A stretch of 64,000 bases of DNA from Shinella pollutisoli (GCF_024609765.1 NZ_JANFDG010000008.1:1-64000), one strand, 5' to 3'; numbered from the stretch's first letter, positions 1-8,697 are shown. A program made the numbers and translations. Notes: a model not told the origin generated them from the letters alone.

Positions 1-585
1 CTTCGCCTTCATGATGTTCGGAAGCGACGCATAGCGCGGCTCGTTGAGGCGCAGGTCGGTGGTGACCACCGCCGGAAGCTTGACCGAGATCGTCTGCAGG
101 CCGCCGTCGACCTCGCGCGTCACGTTCGCCGAGCCGTCGCCGATCTCGACCTTGGAGGCGAAGGTCGCCTGCGCCCAGCCGAGCAGCGCAGACAGCATCT
201 GGCCGGTCTGGTTCGAATCGTCGTCGATCGCCTGCTTGCCGACGATGACCAGCCCCGGCTGCTCGGCTTCCGCCACGCCCTTCAGGATCTTGGCGACCGC
301 CAGCGGCTCTACCGCGTCGTCCGTCTCCACCAGCACCGCCCGGTCGGCGCCCATGGCGAGCGCCGTCCTCAGCGTCTCCTCCGCCTTCGCAGGACCGATC
401 GACACCACCACCACCTCAGACGCCTTGCCGGCCTCCTTCAGCCGCAGCCCCTCCTCGACCGAGATCTCGTCGAACGGGTTCATCGACATCTTCACGTTCG
501 CAAGCTCCACTCCCGTGCCGTCCGCCCTAACACGGATCTTCACGTTGTAGTCCACGACGCGTTTCACTGGCACGAGAATCTTCAT
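1..585 (-). CDS. etfB: Electron transfer flavoprotein beta subunit (3' end off the window)
   Basis: Translating the minus strand from ATG at 585 gives 195 residues with no stop before the window edge. The protein begins [19 protein letters not shown] and has the ETF-beta features [17 protein letters not shown], the adenine-nucleotide stretch [13 protein letters not shown] and [19 protein letters not shown]-beta pairs with ETF-alpha and carries electrons from acyl-CoA and other dehydrogenases to ETF-quinone oxidoreductase. The family is about 250 residues, so roughly 55 are missing. The start has a good upstream AGGAAGGAA. etfA would be expected beyond the left edge (inference). Confidence 0.95.
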   Translation of the reverse strand, partial: MKILVPVKRVVDYNVKIRVRADGTGVELANVKMSMNPFDEISVEEGLRLKEAGKASEVVVVSIGPAKAEETLRTALAMGADRAVLVETDDAVEPLAVAKILKGVAEAEQPGLVIVGKQAIDDDSNQTGQMLSALLGWAQATFASKVEIGDGSANVTREVDGGLQTISVKLPAVVTTDLRLNEPRYASLPNIMKAK

Positions 586-724
586 GAGTTCCTTCCTTCG
601 AATGCCCGCGGGGAGGATGCGCCTTCCGGGAGCGCCCTGTTTGCCGATGGGCGACATCGATACGCATTTTTTCCCCAAATACAATGTTCCATGCGCGACA
701 CGGCGGGGAAAACCCGGCGGCGGT

Positions 725-1510
725 TCAGCGTCCCCAGTGGGTCGGCGGGACGGAGCCGCGCGCGCCTCCCTCCTCGGTCGCCGCCGGCCCGGCGTCGGCA
801 TGGCGCACCGCTTCGGGCGTGACGATGACCCGGTCGAAAAGCGGCACGCCGCGCCGGCGCATCACCATGACCAGCGCCGCCCCCGCCAGGATGCCGCCGA
901 CATGGGCGCCCCAGGAGATGCCGTGCTCGCCGTCGACGGCCAGCATGTAGAACTGCTGGGCGATCCACAGCGCGATCGGCACGGCGGCGGGAAGGCGCAG
1001 CGGCACGCGGAACAGCACCAGCACCCAGACGCGGATCTTCGGATGCAGCAGCAGATAGGCCGCGACCACCCCCGACACGGCGCCCGAGGCGCCGATCAGC
1101 GGCGCCTCCGATTGCGGCTCGAGGAGGCCGTGGGCGAGCGCGCCCGCCGCCGCGCAGGCGAGGTAGAACAGCAGGAAGCGGAAATGCCCGAGCGCGTCCT
1201 CGACATTGTCGCCGAACACCCAGAGGAACAGCATGTTCGAGGCGAGATGCATGAAATCGCCGTGCAGGAAGGCATAGGTGACGTAGGTCGCGTCCTCCGG
1301 CACGAGGACGAGCGCCGGCTCCAGGTCGGCGAAGTCGAAGGCGACGGCGGGGATGTAGCCGAGCCCGACCACCGCGGCGTCGGCGACGTCCTGCGTCGAG
1401 GCGAGCCCCGTCACCAGCCAGACCGCGACGTTCACCGCGATCAGCCCGATCGTGACATATTGCACCTTGATGTATTTCAGGGAGTTCGCGTCGTGCAGCG
1501 GTATGAACAT
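725..1510 (-). CDS. Rhomboid-family intramembrane serine protease
   Basis: This is a 261-residue multipass membrane protein. It carries the rhomboid catalytic serine motif GASG (in [11 protein letters not shown]) and a later membrane histidine in [11 protein letters not shown], which together make the Ser-His dyad. Hydrophobic segments begin at about residue 20. The C-terminal tail after the last helix is Gly/Glu-rich and looks cytoplasmic. Rhomboids cut substrates within the membrane, and the substrate here cannot be inferred. It lies 36 bases after the adenosyltransferase gene on the same strand, so co-transcription is plausible. Confidence 0.9.
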   Translation of the reverse strand: MFIPLHDANSLKYIKVQYVTIGLIAVNVAVWLVTGLASTQDVADAAVVGLGYIPAVAFDFADLEPALVLVPEDATYVTYAFLHGDFMHLASNMLFLWVFGDNVEDALGHFRFLLFYLACAAAGALAHGLLEPQSEAPLIGASGAVSGVVAAYLLLHPKIRVWVLVLFRVPLRLPAAVPIALWIAQQFYMLAVDGEHGISWGAHVGGILAGAALVMVMRRRGVPLFDRVIVTPEAVRHADAGPAATEEGGARGSVPPTHWGR

Positions 1511-1546
1511 CTATCCCCCGAGCGCCCGGTGCCTTGGGATGCGAGC

Positions 1547-2125
1547 TTACCTGTTCTTGCCCGGCACCCACAATATGTCGCTGCGTCCCCGGTCGTTGAT
1601 CCAGCGCGCGGCGACGAAGAGGAAGTCCGACAGCCGGTTGATGTAGGCGAGCGCCACGTCGGAGACCGTCTCGCCCTCCTGGTCGCGCAGCGCGACGATG
1701 CGCCGCTCGGCCCGGCGCGCCACGGTGCGGGCGAGATGCAGGGCGGCGGCCGCCGGCGTGCCGCCCGGCAGCACGAAGGAGCGCAGCGGCTCGAGATCGG
1801 CGTTGAGGAGGTCGATCTCGCCCTCCAGCCGGTCGACCTGGGACTGGACGATGCGCAGCGGCTCGTAGTCGAGCGGCTTGCCGGTCTCCGGGTTGGCGAG
1901 GTCGGCGCCGAGGTCGAACAGGTCGTTCTGGATGCGCATCAGCATGGCGTCGAGCGCGGGCTCGGCGGAAAGATGCTGGCGGGCGAGGCCGACGCAGCAA
2001 TTGGTCTCGTCCACCTCGCCGTAGGAGGCGACGCGCAGGTCGTGCTTCTTGCGCCGCGGGCCGGCGACGAGCCCGGTCGTGCCCTTGTCGCCGGTGCGGG
2101 TGTAGATCCTGTTGATCCTGACCAT
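1547..2125 (-). CDS. pduO: Cob(I)alamin/corrinoid adenosyltransferase, PduO type
   Basis: The 192-residue protein transfers the adenosyl group of ATP to cob(I)alamin or cob(I)yrinic acid diamide, making the coenzyme form of B12. The N-terminal ATP-binding motif RIYTRTGDKGTTGLVAG and the helical signature RTVARRAERRIVAL are typical of PduO-type enzymes and unlike the CobA/BtuR fold. The start at MVRINRIYTRTG was chosen because it overlaps the upstream stop as TGATG. An in-frame start 8 codons upstream would run into the preceding gene. Confidence 0.92.
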   Translation of the reverse strand: MVRINRIYTRTGDKGTTGLVAGPRRKKHDLRVASYGEVDETNCCVGLARQHLSAEPALDAMLMRIQNDLFDLGADLANPETGKPLDYEPLRIVQSQVDRLEGEIDLLNADLEPLRSFVLPGGTPAAAALHLARTVARRAERRIVALRDQEGETVSDVALAYINRLSDFLFVAARWINDRGRSDILWVPGKNR

Positions 2126-2322
2126 CAGCGTCCGCCTCCGGTGATCCACAGCGTCAGCATGATCAGCACGATGGCGATCGCCTGCAGGAGCACGCGCAAC
2201 TGCATCAGCTTGTTGGACGTGTTGCCGCTGCCGCCCCTCGCCATGTTGACGAGGCCGCGCACCAGCACGAGGGCGACGAGCCCCATCACGAGCAGGGTCA
2301 GGAAGGTGAAGAAGGAGGACAT
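2125..2322 (-). CDS. Small twin-transmembrane protein (HIG1-like)
   Basis: A 65-residue protein from MSSFFTFLTL, with two hydrophobic helices (about residues 3-20 and 42-58) joined by a basic, Gly-rich loop NMARGGSGNTSNK. This two-helix layout with a polar loop is that of the HIG1/twin-transmembrane proteins seen beside the adenosyltransferase and etfBA in rhizobia. The exact function is unknown. The stop overlaps the next start by one base, so translational coupling is likely. A start 10 codons upstream (2352) is also open, but neither has a strong ribosome-binding site. Confidence 0.75.
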   Translation of the reverse strand: MSSFFTFLTLLVMGLVALVLVRGLVNMARGGSGNTSNKLMQLRVLLQAIAIVLIMLTLWITGGGR

Positions 2323-2444
2323 GTCCGAACGATCCGGGTTTGATTCATGCAAGTGCCGAAGCGCGAGCGCTGCGCACTTGCCGGGTTTGCTCTAGCAGAT
2401 AGGGCGCCTGCCGCAAATAGCACGCGGTTTCCGGTTTCGTCCCC

Positions 2445-3296
2445 TCAGCTCAGTTTTCCGACCAGCCGGTAGAACAGCGCCGCCGGCAGCAGGCGCTTGA
2501 GCAGCACGCCCTCCTTCGCCGGCCGCGTGACGACGTAATGCGGCTTCGGCGCCTTCGCCGTCAGCGCGTGCCGCAGCGCCTTGCAGACCGCCTCCGGCCC
2601 GAGCTTGCCGCGCGCCGGCCTGCCCTCGCCCCTGAGCCGCCGGAGCTGGCCGCGATAGGCGCGCGCATGCACGGAGTTCTCGACGTCGATGTGCCGCTCG
2701 ATCGCCGCGAGCGCATTGGCCGTGAAGCGCGATTCGATCGGCCCCGGCTCGATCAGGCTGACATGCACGCCGGAGCCGGCAAGCTCCATGCGCAGCGTCA
2801 GCGACAGGCCTTCGAGCGCGAATTTCGAGGCGTTGTAGGCCCCGCGCCAGCGATAGGGCACCAGCCCGAGGATCGACGAGCACTGCACGATCCGCCCGTG
2901 CCCCTGGCGCCGCATCACCGGCACCAGGCGGCGCGTGAGATCGTGCCAGCCGAAGACGTTGGTCTCGAACTGCTCGCGCAGCGCCTCGACGGGCAGGTCC
3001 TCGACCGCCCCGCCCTGCCCGTAGGCGCCGTTGTTGAAGAGCGCGTCGAGCCGGCCGCCGGTCAGCGCCAGCACGTCGTCGACCAGTGCGGCGATCGTCT
3101 CCCCCTTCGTGTAGTCCATCAGGAAGGTCTCGATGCCGTCGGCGTCGAGCGACGCCCGGTCCGCCTCGCGCCGCACCGTGGCGAAGACCCGCCAGCCGTC
3201 CTTCTTCAGCGCGCGGGCGCAATGGGCGCCGATGCCGGAGGAGCAGCCGGTGATCAGGATGCTCGGCGAAGTTCTGTCATCGGGTTGAGACGGCAT
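2445..3296 (-). CDS. Short-chain dehydrogenase/reductase (SDR) family protein
   Basis: A classical SDR of 283 residues. The nucleotide motif is TGCSSGIGAHCA near the N terminus, then NNGAYGQGG (the NNAG position), SSILG and the catalytic pair YNASK. The basic residues after the first strand (ATVRREADR) suggest NADP(H) preference (inference). The C-terminal extension ending in RPAKEGVLLKRLLPAALFYRLVGKLS is basic and hydrophobic. The start at 3296 is favoured by an AGGAAAG upstream; an earlier in-frame start at 3350 lacks one. The substrate is unknown. Confidence 0.88.
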   Translation of the reverse strand: MPSQPDDRTSPSILITGCSSGIGAHCARALKKDGWRVFATVRREADRASLDADGIETFLMDYTKGETIAALVDDVLALTGGRLDALFNNGAYGQGGAVEDLPVEALREQFETNVFGWHDLTRRLVPVMRRQGHGRIVQCSSILGLVPYRWRGAYNASKFALEGLSLTLRMELAGSGVHVSLIEPGPIESRFTANALAAIERHIDVENSVHARAYRGQLRRLRGEGRPARGKLGPEAVCKALRHALTAKAPKPHYVVTRPAKEGVLLKRLLPAALFYRLVGKLS

Positions 3297-3442
3297 GGCG
3301 CTTTCCTGTACATCTTCGCACGGTTTCCCATATTCATCGGGGACTGACAATTGCCGGCGCGATTCCGGCGAACCTGCGCAGCGGCCTTGCTCGCCGCCGA
3401 TTGCGCAAGACGGATCTGAAGACGCCCGCCCCGGGCCGAAGA

Positions 3443-4402
3443 ATGAACGGACGCTTGCCGATGCCGACTGCCATCCGCCTTCTCTACAAGGTCGTCTTCG
3501 ACGCCATCTGGCACTTTTCCGAGGATGACGGCTGGGCGATGGCGAGCCATGTCGCGTTGTCGACGCTCCTGGCGCTCTTCCCCTTCCTGATCTTCGGCAC
3601 CGCGCTCGGCTCCTTCCTCGGCGCCGACCAGTTCGCCGACACGGCCGTGCATCTCATCTTCGACACCTGGCCGGAATCGATCGCCGAGCCGATCTCGCGC
3701 GAGGTCGTCGCCGTCCTCACCATCCCGCGCGGCGGACTGCTGACGATCTCGGTGCTCGCCGCCGCCTATTTCGCCTCGAACGGGGTGGAGGCGCTGCGCG
3801 TCTCGCTCAACCGCGCCTACCGGGTCGCCGAGACGCGCTACTGGTACACGACGCGGCTCGCGAGCCTCGGCTTCGTCGTCGTCGGCGTGCTGATCCTCGC
3901 CGTCATCAGCATCGCGCTGGTCGCCGCCCCGCTCGCCGTGCGCAAGACGGACGACTGGATGCCCTGGCTGTCCCACCTCTATGCCACGGTCGCGGACTGG
4001 GCGTTGGTCGGCACCATCGGCGTGCTCTTCCTCGGCCTCCTCGCCTCGCACCTGCTGCTTCCCGCCGGCCGCCGCAAGATCGCCGACGTGCTGCCGGGCA
4101 TCTGCCTGACGCTCCTGCTCTGGGGCATCGGCGCCTATGCCTTCGCCTCCTACCTCGCGACCTTCGCCAACTACGTCTCCACCTATGCGGGGCTGGCCTC
4201 GATCATGATCGCGCTGGTCTTCCTCTACATCATCGGCGCGATCTTCATCATCGGCGCGGAGATCAACGCGGCGCTGATGAAATACCGCGTCAAGCACCTG
4301 ATCCTCGACCGCATCCGCGGCGTGCGCAAGGCGGCCGTGGAGGAGGCCTCAATGGAGGACGAAGCCATAGCCCGCGAGCAGGGCGCGGATGTCCGCCGGT
4401 GA
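3443..4402 (+). CDS. YihY/BrkB-family inner membrane protein
   Basis: Six or so transmembrane segments with the family landmarks ASHVALSTLLALFPFLIFG near the N terminus, YFASNGVEALRVSLNRAYRV in the middle and AGLASIMIALVFLYIIGAIFIIGAEINA near the end. The family was once called ribonuclease BN, but it is a membrane protein of unsettled function. An upstream TTG at 3401 and a second ATG at 3461 are alternative starts, none with a strong ribosome-binding site. The last 18 codons overlap the end of the convergent gluQRS gene by 54 bases. Confidence 0.87.
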   Translation: MNGRLPMPTAIRLLYKVVFDAIWHFSEDDGWAMASHVALSTLLALFPFLIFGTALGSFLGADQFADTAVHLIFDTWPESIAEPISREVVAVLTIPRGGLLTISVLAAAYFASNGVEALRVSLNRAYRVAETRYWYTTRLASLGFVVVGVLILAVISIALVAAPLAVRKTDDWMPWLSHLYATVADWALVGTIGVLFLGLLASHLLLPAGRRKIADVLPGICLTLLLWGIGAYAFASYLATFANYVSTYAGLASIMIALVFLYIIGAIFIIGAEINAALMKYRVKHLILDRIRGVRKAAVEEASMEDEAIAREQGADVRR

Positions 4403-5257
4403 GGCGCCCCTTTCCCGGTAGGCGGAGATCCCCGTGTCCCGGTTGCTCTTCGAAAGCTTCTTCCCGTCCGGCCCCGGCACCAGCCCGTGATGCCGGTAGC
4501 GCGGCGCGGGCAGGCCGAGCAGCGCCTGCAGGAGCCGGTGCACGGCCGTCGCATGGAAGAGGTCCTGCCCGCGCACCACGTCGGTGATCCCCTGCGCCGC
4601 ATCGTCCAGCACAACGGCGAGGTGGTAGCTTACCGGCGCGTCGGGCCGCGACAGCATGACGTCGCCCCAGCGCTCCGGCCGCGCCGCCACCGCGCCCGTC
4701 TCGCCGTCCGGCCCCTCCCCCTCCTCGCGCCAGTCGAGCGGTCCCGGCATCAGCGCCAGCGCCTTGTCCATGTCGAGCCGCCAGGCGTGCTGCGCGCCGG
4801 CGGCGATCCGCGCCAGCGCCGCCTGCCGGTCGAGATCGCGCTCCTCCGTCGGATAGAGCGGCGCGCCGTCCGGGTCGCGCGGCCACGCGCCGCCCGCCGC
4901 CTCGCGCGCGGCGGCCCGGGCGCGCACCTCCGCCCGGCTGAGGAAGCCCGGATAGACGAGCCCGCGCGCCTTCAGCCCCTCCAGCGCCTCGGCATAGAAG
5001 CCGAGATGCTCCGACTGCCGCCGCACCGGCGTCTCCCAGTCGAGCCCGAGCCAGGCGAGGTCCCGGTAGATCGCCGCCTCGAATTCCGGCCGCGAGCGGG
5101 CGGGGTCGACGTCCTCGATGCGCAGCAGGAAGCGCCCGCCGCAGGCGGCGGCGAGATCGTGGTTGAGGATCGCCGACAGGGCATGGCCGAGGTGGAGCAG
5201 CCCGTTCGGGCTCGGCGCGAAGCGAAAGACGCGTTTCTTTGACAAAGCGGTTTCCAT
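4349..5257 (-). CDS. gluQRS: tRNA glutamyl-Q(34) synthetase
   Basis: A 302-residue truncated glutamyl-tRNA synthetase paralogue lacking the anticodon-binding domain. It has the class I motifs FAPSPNGLLHLGHA (HIGH) and KKLSKSNRDT (KMSKS), and the acceptor loop GQDLFHATAVHRLLQALLG. The family glutamylates queuosine at position 34 of tRNA-Asp. The zinc-site cysteines of E. coli YadB (CxC followed by further cysteines) are absent: the equivalent stretch reads VYPGFLSRAEVRARA. The start METALSKK at 5257 lies 75 bases from the divergent glycosylase gene. The 3' end runs 54 bases into yihY. Confidence 0.92.
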   Translation of the reverse strand: METALSKKRVFRFAPSPNGLLHLGHALSAILNHDLAAACGGRFLLRIEDVDPARSRPEFEAAIYRDLAWLGLDWETPVRRQSEHLGFYAEALEGLKARGLVYPGFLSRAEVRARAAAREAAGGAWPRDPDGAPLYPTEERDLDRQAALARIAAGAQHAWRLDMDKALALMPGPLDWREEGEGPDGETGAVAARPERWGDVMLSRPDAPVSYHLAVVLDDAAQGITDVVRGQDLFHATAVHRLLQALLGLPAPRYRHHGLVPGPDGKKLSKSNRDTGISAYRERGASPADIRALLAGYGFVLH

Positions 5258-5332
5258 GCGGTCTTCTGGCACGGGAGCGATTGCGGGAAAAGCGTCAAGC
5301 GTCTTCCCAGGCGGGTCGGAGCCCGTGAACGC

Positions 5333-5989
5333 ATGCAGTTGCACAGGATCGTGACGGAAGCGGATGTCGCGGCGGGTCTCGTCGACCTCGCCCTCCTCGA
5401 CGCGCGCCTCTTCTCCGTCATCGACAAGGCCGGCCCCGTGCCGCTGCGCCGCCTCCCGCCCGGCTATCGCGGCCTCGCCGGCATCGTCGTGGCGCAGATG
5501 GTCTCGCGCGCGAGCGCCGACGCGATCTGGCGCCGGCTGGAGGAGATCGCCGGCGAGATCACGCCGCACCGCATCCTCGGCCTCACCGATGCCGACTGCC
5601 GCACCGCCGGCCTCTCGCGCGCCAAGGCGGAGACGCTGCGCCGCGCGGCCGAGGCCGTCGACCGCGGCGCGCTCGACCTCGACGCGCTCTGCCGGATGGA
5701 GCCGGAGACGGCGATCCGCCTCCTGACGGCGGTGAAGGGCGTCGGCCGCTGGACGGCGGAGGTCTACCTGCTCTTCTGCGGCGGCTATCCCGACATCTTC
5801 CCGTCCGGCGACGTGGCGTTGCAGAACGCCGTCGCCCACGGGCTCGGCCTCCCCACCCGCCCGACGCCGTCCGAGCTCGACCGGATCGCCGCCGCCTGGT
5901 CGCCCTGGCGCGGCGTTTCCGCCCGGCTGTTCTGGGCCTATTACGCCCGGCAGATGCGGCGCGAAACCGTGCCGGTCCTCGAGGGCTGA
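5333..5989 (+). CDS. DNA-3-methyladenine glycosylase, AlkA/HhH-GPD type
   Basis: A 218-residue DNA repair glycosylase. The helix-hairpin-helix LLTAVKGVGRWTAEVYLLF is followed by the Gly-Pro-Asp-like turn FPSGDVALQNA, where the aspartate is the expected catalytic residue. Further motifs are GLAGIVVAQMVSRASADAIW and WSPWRGVSARLFWAYY. It is shorter than E. coli AlkA because it lacks the N-terminal TBP-like domain, as is usual in rhizobia. It would remove alkylated purines from DNA. It is divergent from gluQRS. Confidence 0.9.
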   Translation: MQLHRIVTEADVAAGLVDLALLDARLFSVIDKAGPVPLRRLPPGYRGLAGIVVAQMVSRASADAIWRRLEEIAGEITPHRILGLTDADCRTAGLSRAKAETLRRAAEAVDRGALDLDALCRMEPETAIRLLTAVKGVGRWTAEVYLLFCGGYPDIFPSGDVALQNAVAHGLGLPTRPTPSELDRIAAAWSPWRGVSARLFWAYYARQMRRETVPVLEG

Positions 5990-6037
5990 CCGATGGCCGG
6001 CGAGGCGGAAACTTGTGTTTTGCCTTTTCTTTCCGGC

Positions 6038-6067
6038 TTCACAATGCTGTAACAACGGACCTAATAT
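6038..6067 (+). promoter_or_regulatory. Candidate sigma-70-type promoter for the HNH gene
   Basis: TTCACA at 6038-6043 and TAATAT at 6062-6067 are separated by 18 bases in an AT-rich patch, about 35 bases before the TTG start of the HNH gene. This is motif matching only. Confidence 0.4.
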
Positions 6068-6102
6068 ACAGGGGCAGATGCTGAATCGCTCAGGAGACGC
6101 CC

Positions 6103-6660
6103 TTGACGATTTCTGTTTCACCGCAGGCCCTGCCGGCGCTCGTGCTGAACGCCGACTACCGGCCGCTGAGTTATTATCCCTTGTCGCTTTGGTCCTGGCA
6201 GGACGCGATCAAGGCCGTGTTTCTCGACCGCGTAAACATCATCGCCGAATACGACCATTCGGTCTCGTCCCCCAGCTTCACGATGCGCCTGCCGAGCGTC
6301 GTGAGCCTCAAGACCTACGTGCAGCCCTCGCGCCACCCGGCCTTCACCCGGTTCAACGTGTTCCTGCGCGACCGGTTCGAATGCCAGTATTGCGGGTCGC
6401 CGGACGACCTCACCTTCGACCACGTCATCCCGCGCGCCCACGGCGGCGAGACGACCTGGCAGAACGTGGTCGCCGCCTGCTCCCCCTGCAACCTGAGGAA
6501 AGGCAGCAAGCTGCCGCGACAGGCGGGCATGTTCCCGCAGCAGAAGCCCTATCAACCGACGGTTCAGGATCTGCACAACAACGGGCGACTGTTTCCACCC
6601 AACTATCTGCACGAGAGCTGGATGGACTACCTCTACTGGAACGTCGAGCTCCAGCCCTGA
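6103..6660 (+). CDS. HNH endonuclease family protein with TTG start
   Basis: A 185-residue protein with a C-terminal HNH domain: zinc cysteines in CQYCGSPDDLTFDHVIPR, and the second pair in CSPCNLRKGSK. The N-terminal half (LPALVLNADYRPLSYYPLSLW) is the alphaproteobacterial form of this family. The start is TTG at 6103, supported by AGGAGA five bases upstream and by homologues beginning MTI. The protein is very common in alphaproteobacteria, which suggests a housekeeping nuclease more than a mobile one. The biological substrate is not known to me. Confidence 0.88.
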   Translation: MTISVSPQALPALVLNADYRPLSYYPLSLWSWQDAIKAVFLDRVNIIAEYDHSVSSPSFTMRLPSVVSLKTYVQPSRHPAFTRFNVFLRDRFECQYCGSPDDLTFDHVIPRAHGGETTWQNVVAACSPCNLRKGSKLPRQAGMFPQQKPYQPTVQDLHNNGRLFPPNYLHESWMDYLYWNVELQP

Positions 6661-6675
6661 CCGGGCTCCGGCTTT

Positions 6676-7185
6676 TCAGGCCTTGGCCGACCGCACGCCC
6701 GCAAAGGCGATCGCGGCGAGGATGAGGCTCGCGATCACGTTCCAGCCGGCGAAGGAGAGGCCGAGGACGCGCAGCGACGCCTCCGTGCAGGACGGCCCGT
6801 GCTTGGCGTTGAGGTCGGCGAGGAGGTCGCCGGCATCCTGCGTGACGGCCTGGGCCGTCGTCGCGCAGGTGGCCGGGCCTTCCCAGAAGCCCCATTCGAC
6901 GCCGGCGTGATAGACGCCCATGCCCGCACCGACGAGCATCGTGATGCCGACGATCGCAAGAAGCCCGCGCGTCAGCCAGGCCGGCCCGCCGAGGGCGGCC
7001 GAAAGGGCGGCGGCGACGGCGACCGGGATGCCGTAATAATAGGGATCGCGCTGCAGCAGGCAGAGCGCGCAGGGGATGTAGCCGCCGACATGCTCGAAGG
7101 CGAGCGCGCCGCCGACGGTCGCGGCCATGCCGAGCGCAAGGAGGACGGCGCTGGTCTTGCGGGAAAGGGTAAGCGATGCGGTCAT
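6676..7185 (-). CDS. dsbB: Disulfide bond formation protein B
   Basis: A 169-residue inner membrane protein with four predicted helices. The first periplasmic loop holds the quinone-side CxxC as IPCALCLLQRDPYY. The second cysteine pair is split in the second periplasmic loop (PATCATTAQ and GPSCTEASL). DsbB reoxidises DsbA and passes electrons to quinone. No dsbA is adjacent. It converges with the HNH gene, with 15 bases between the stops. Confidence 0.92.
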   Translation of the reverse strand: MTASLTLSRKTSAVLLALGMAATVGGALAFEHVGGYIPCALCLLQRDPYYYGIPVAVAAALSAALGGPAWLTRGLLAIVGITMLVGAGMGVYHAGVEWGFWEGPATCATTAQAVTQDAGDLLADLNAKHGPSCTEASLRVLGLSFAGWNVIASLILAAIAFAGVRSAKA

Positions 7186-7356
7186 GGGAGCCTTCCGGAT
7201 CGGCCGGCCGATGCCGTGGCCGGACGGCGGGCAGTTCTATCAGGTGCGGCGCCGTTGTAAATCACCGCACGGACATGTGATCGTCGCACCCCGCGCCGCA
7301 TTTGCCCGTTGCCGCCTGCCCGGCCTTCGTGTAAACGGCAATCGCTGCCGCACCGT

Positions 7357-7441
7357 GCCCCATTGGCGGAACTGGTAGACGCGCTCGACTCAAAATCGAG
7401 TTCCGAAAGGAGTGCTGGTTCGATTCCGGCATGGGGCACCA
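7357..7441 (+). tRNA. tRNA-Leu(CAA)
   Basis: An 85-base class II tRNA. The acceptor stem GCCCCAT pairs with ATGGGGC and is followed by ACCA, so CCA is encoded. The anticodon stem CTCGA/TCGAG encloses the loop CTCAAAA, giving anticodon CAA. A long variable arm and the T-arm GGTTCGATTCC are present. The base composition drops immediately downstream. Confidence 0.97.
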
Positions 7442-7795
7442 TTTCCTTGTTGAAATATGATTTAAATCAATATGCTGGCCGGATTCTATTCCGCTCGTTC
7501 CACCTCTGCGTCCACCTTTCCGCTGGAAGGAAACTAGTAGCAGTTCCATAAGTGCGCAAAGGTCGATGGCCCCAATTCAGGCAGACGGGGTGCCTACAGT
7601 GCCTACTAAGCTTGCCTGACAAAAATCGCCGGCGCTCACATGATCGAAATATCAATTTTTCACCCGTTCTTGCCTCGCAACGAGACAGCGAAGCATGTCT
7701 CTTAAATCGACAGAAAGGCCGCGAGCGAATGAGAGTGGCGCGGCCGGCTGGCTTCATAGAAAAGACTCGGATTGCCACTCAGCCGAGGTATTTTA
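7442..7795. other. Gene-free AT-richer segment after tRNA-Leu
   Basis: These 354 bases are clearly less GC-rich than the flanks (for example TTGAAATATGATTTAAATCAATATGC split across 7447-7472). I see no convincing gene, integrase fragment or copy of the tRNA 3' end. It is the left margin of the accessory islet that runs to about 9280. Confidence 0.6.
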
Positions 7796-8014
7796 ATGTC
7801 TGAGCTTGATGACCTTCTCCGCCAAAAAGCTGAAATAGAAGCACGGATTGTCGAGGTTCGGGCAAGCGAGATTGAAAGGCTAAAGCTCGACTTTGCGCAT
7901 CTGGCCTACAAGCTGAGGGAGTTGAATGGCCTTCCCAGGGCGGTGGTGGATGTATTTACCGACAAGTCGGGGACGTTTAATTCCTATCGGGTTATGAAGG
8001 TCAAGAAGCCGTAA
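7796..8014 (+). CDS. Hypothetical protein with N-terminal coiled coil (72 aa)
   Basis: I do not recognise this gene. The first 45 residues (SELDDLLRQKAEIEARIVEV and on through IERLKLDF) have a heptad pattern typical of a coiled coil. The tail PRAVVDVFTDKSGTFNSYRV looks like a small beta hairpin. The layout is loosely like H-NS-type or small DNA-binding proteins (weak inference). The ATG is preceded by GAGG. Codon choice is less GC-biased than in the neighbours, which fits acquisition by transfer. It is followed 22 bases later by another unknown gene on the same strand. Confidence 0.6.
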   Translation: MSELDDLLRQKAEIEARIVEVRASEIERLKLDFAHLAYKLRELNGLPRAVVDVFTDKSGTFNSYRVMKVKKP

Positions 8015-8036
8015 CGGCCTAAAGCAGGCTTTATCA

Positions 8037-8621
8037 ATGGATTTTACCCACCTTGCCCGTAATGTGGCGTCGGCAGAGCGCGCCCGCGCCAGGATGCTGC
8101 GAACCGGTTTCTCCATAAGCGGACATCGGCTATGGGCCGAGGAAGAGGATTTGATCTGCCGGTTGTTTCATCCCGACTACTTCGCCCTCTATCAGATTCT
8201 CAATGGCCGTTCCCGCATTGCCATTCAGGCTCGTTGTCGAAAGCTCGGGCTGGTTAAGCCCCGTCAATCATGGGAATGGCCGGCCCGCCAGAAGCTGAGA
8301 AAACTCTACCCCGAGGCGTCGAAAGAGATAATCTGCCGGGAATTTCCGGGGGTGGATTGGCGCAATATCCAGGCGGCCGCCCGATACTACGGATACCATC
8401 GAAAGAAGAAGCCCTATAAAATCACGGGCGTCCCCGCACTCGATCAGTTTCGTTGCCGCTGCTACGACGTGAACTGGACGATGCGTGATGCGGATGAAGA
8501 GGCTGGCACCAAACGCTACTTTCAGACGCGCGGGTATCGCACCAAATCTCCGAATTTCAGGGCCATCAGCCGTGGCGTCTTGGCCCTTGGCGGGCACCTC
8601 GAGGTAAAATGGAATGAATGA
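8037..8621 (+). CDS. Hypothetical protein with tandem Myb/SANT-like helix-turn-helix repeats
   Basis: A 194-residue basic protein. Residues about 31-75 (RLWAEEEDLICRLF through QARCRKLGLVK) and about 80-125 (EWPARQKLRKLYPEASKEII through ARYYGYHRKKK) look like two Myb/SANT or homeodomain-like helix-turn-helix units, with regularly spaced tryptophans and a basic third helix. The rest carries two close cysteines (RCRCYDV) of unknown meaning. DNA binding is inferred from this pattern alone. It sits between the coiled-coil protein gene and hicAB in the low-GC islet. Confidence 0.6.
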   Translation: MDFTHLARNVASAERARARMLRTGFSISGHRLWAEEEDLICRLFHPDYFALYQILNGRSRIAIQARCRKLGLVKPRQSWEWPARQKLRKLYPEASKEIICREFPGVDWRNIQAAARYYGYHRKKKPYKITGVPALDQFRCRCYDVNWTMRDADEEAGTKRYFQTRGYRTKSPNFRAISRGVLALGGHLEVKWNE

Positions 8622-8646
8622 CGGTCGGCATCGGTCGGGGACCTGA

Positions 8647-8697
8647 TGCTAGCAAAATCTGCTTGCGCATATACCGCAAAGACTTATATTGCTAGCA
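8647..8697 (+). promoter_or_regulatory. hicAB promoter flanked by paired 8-bp palindromes
   Basis: The perfect palindrome TGCTAGCA occurs at 8647-8654 and again at 8690-8697. Between them lies TTGCGC (8663-8668) with TATATT (8685-8690) at a 16-base spacing. The second palindrome overlaps the -10 box end and the first base of the hicA start codon. This is the layout of an autoregulated toxin-antitoxin promoter with HicB as the expected binder (inference). Confidence 0.6.

Noticed and set aside
584-2395. Long plus-strand open frames opposite the rhomboid and adenosyltransferase genes
   Set aside because: Arg/Asp/Gly-rich translations without any family motif; they are third-position GC shadows of clearly real minus-strand genes.
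7552-7803. 83-codon frame after tRNA-Leu
   Set aside because: No ribosome-binding site, no resemblance to any family, and it overlaps the start of the better-supported 72-residue gene.
7418-8645. Possible att duplication of the tRNA-Leu 3' end near the islet end
   Set aside because: Only short partial matches (such as GGCATCGG near 8628) were seen, too weak to call a direct repeat.
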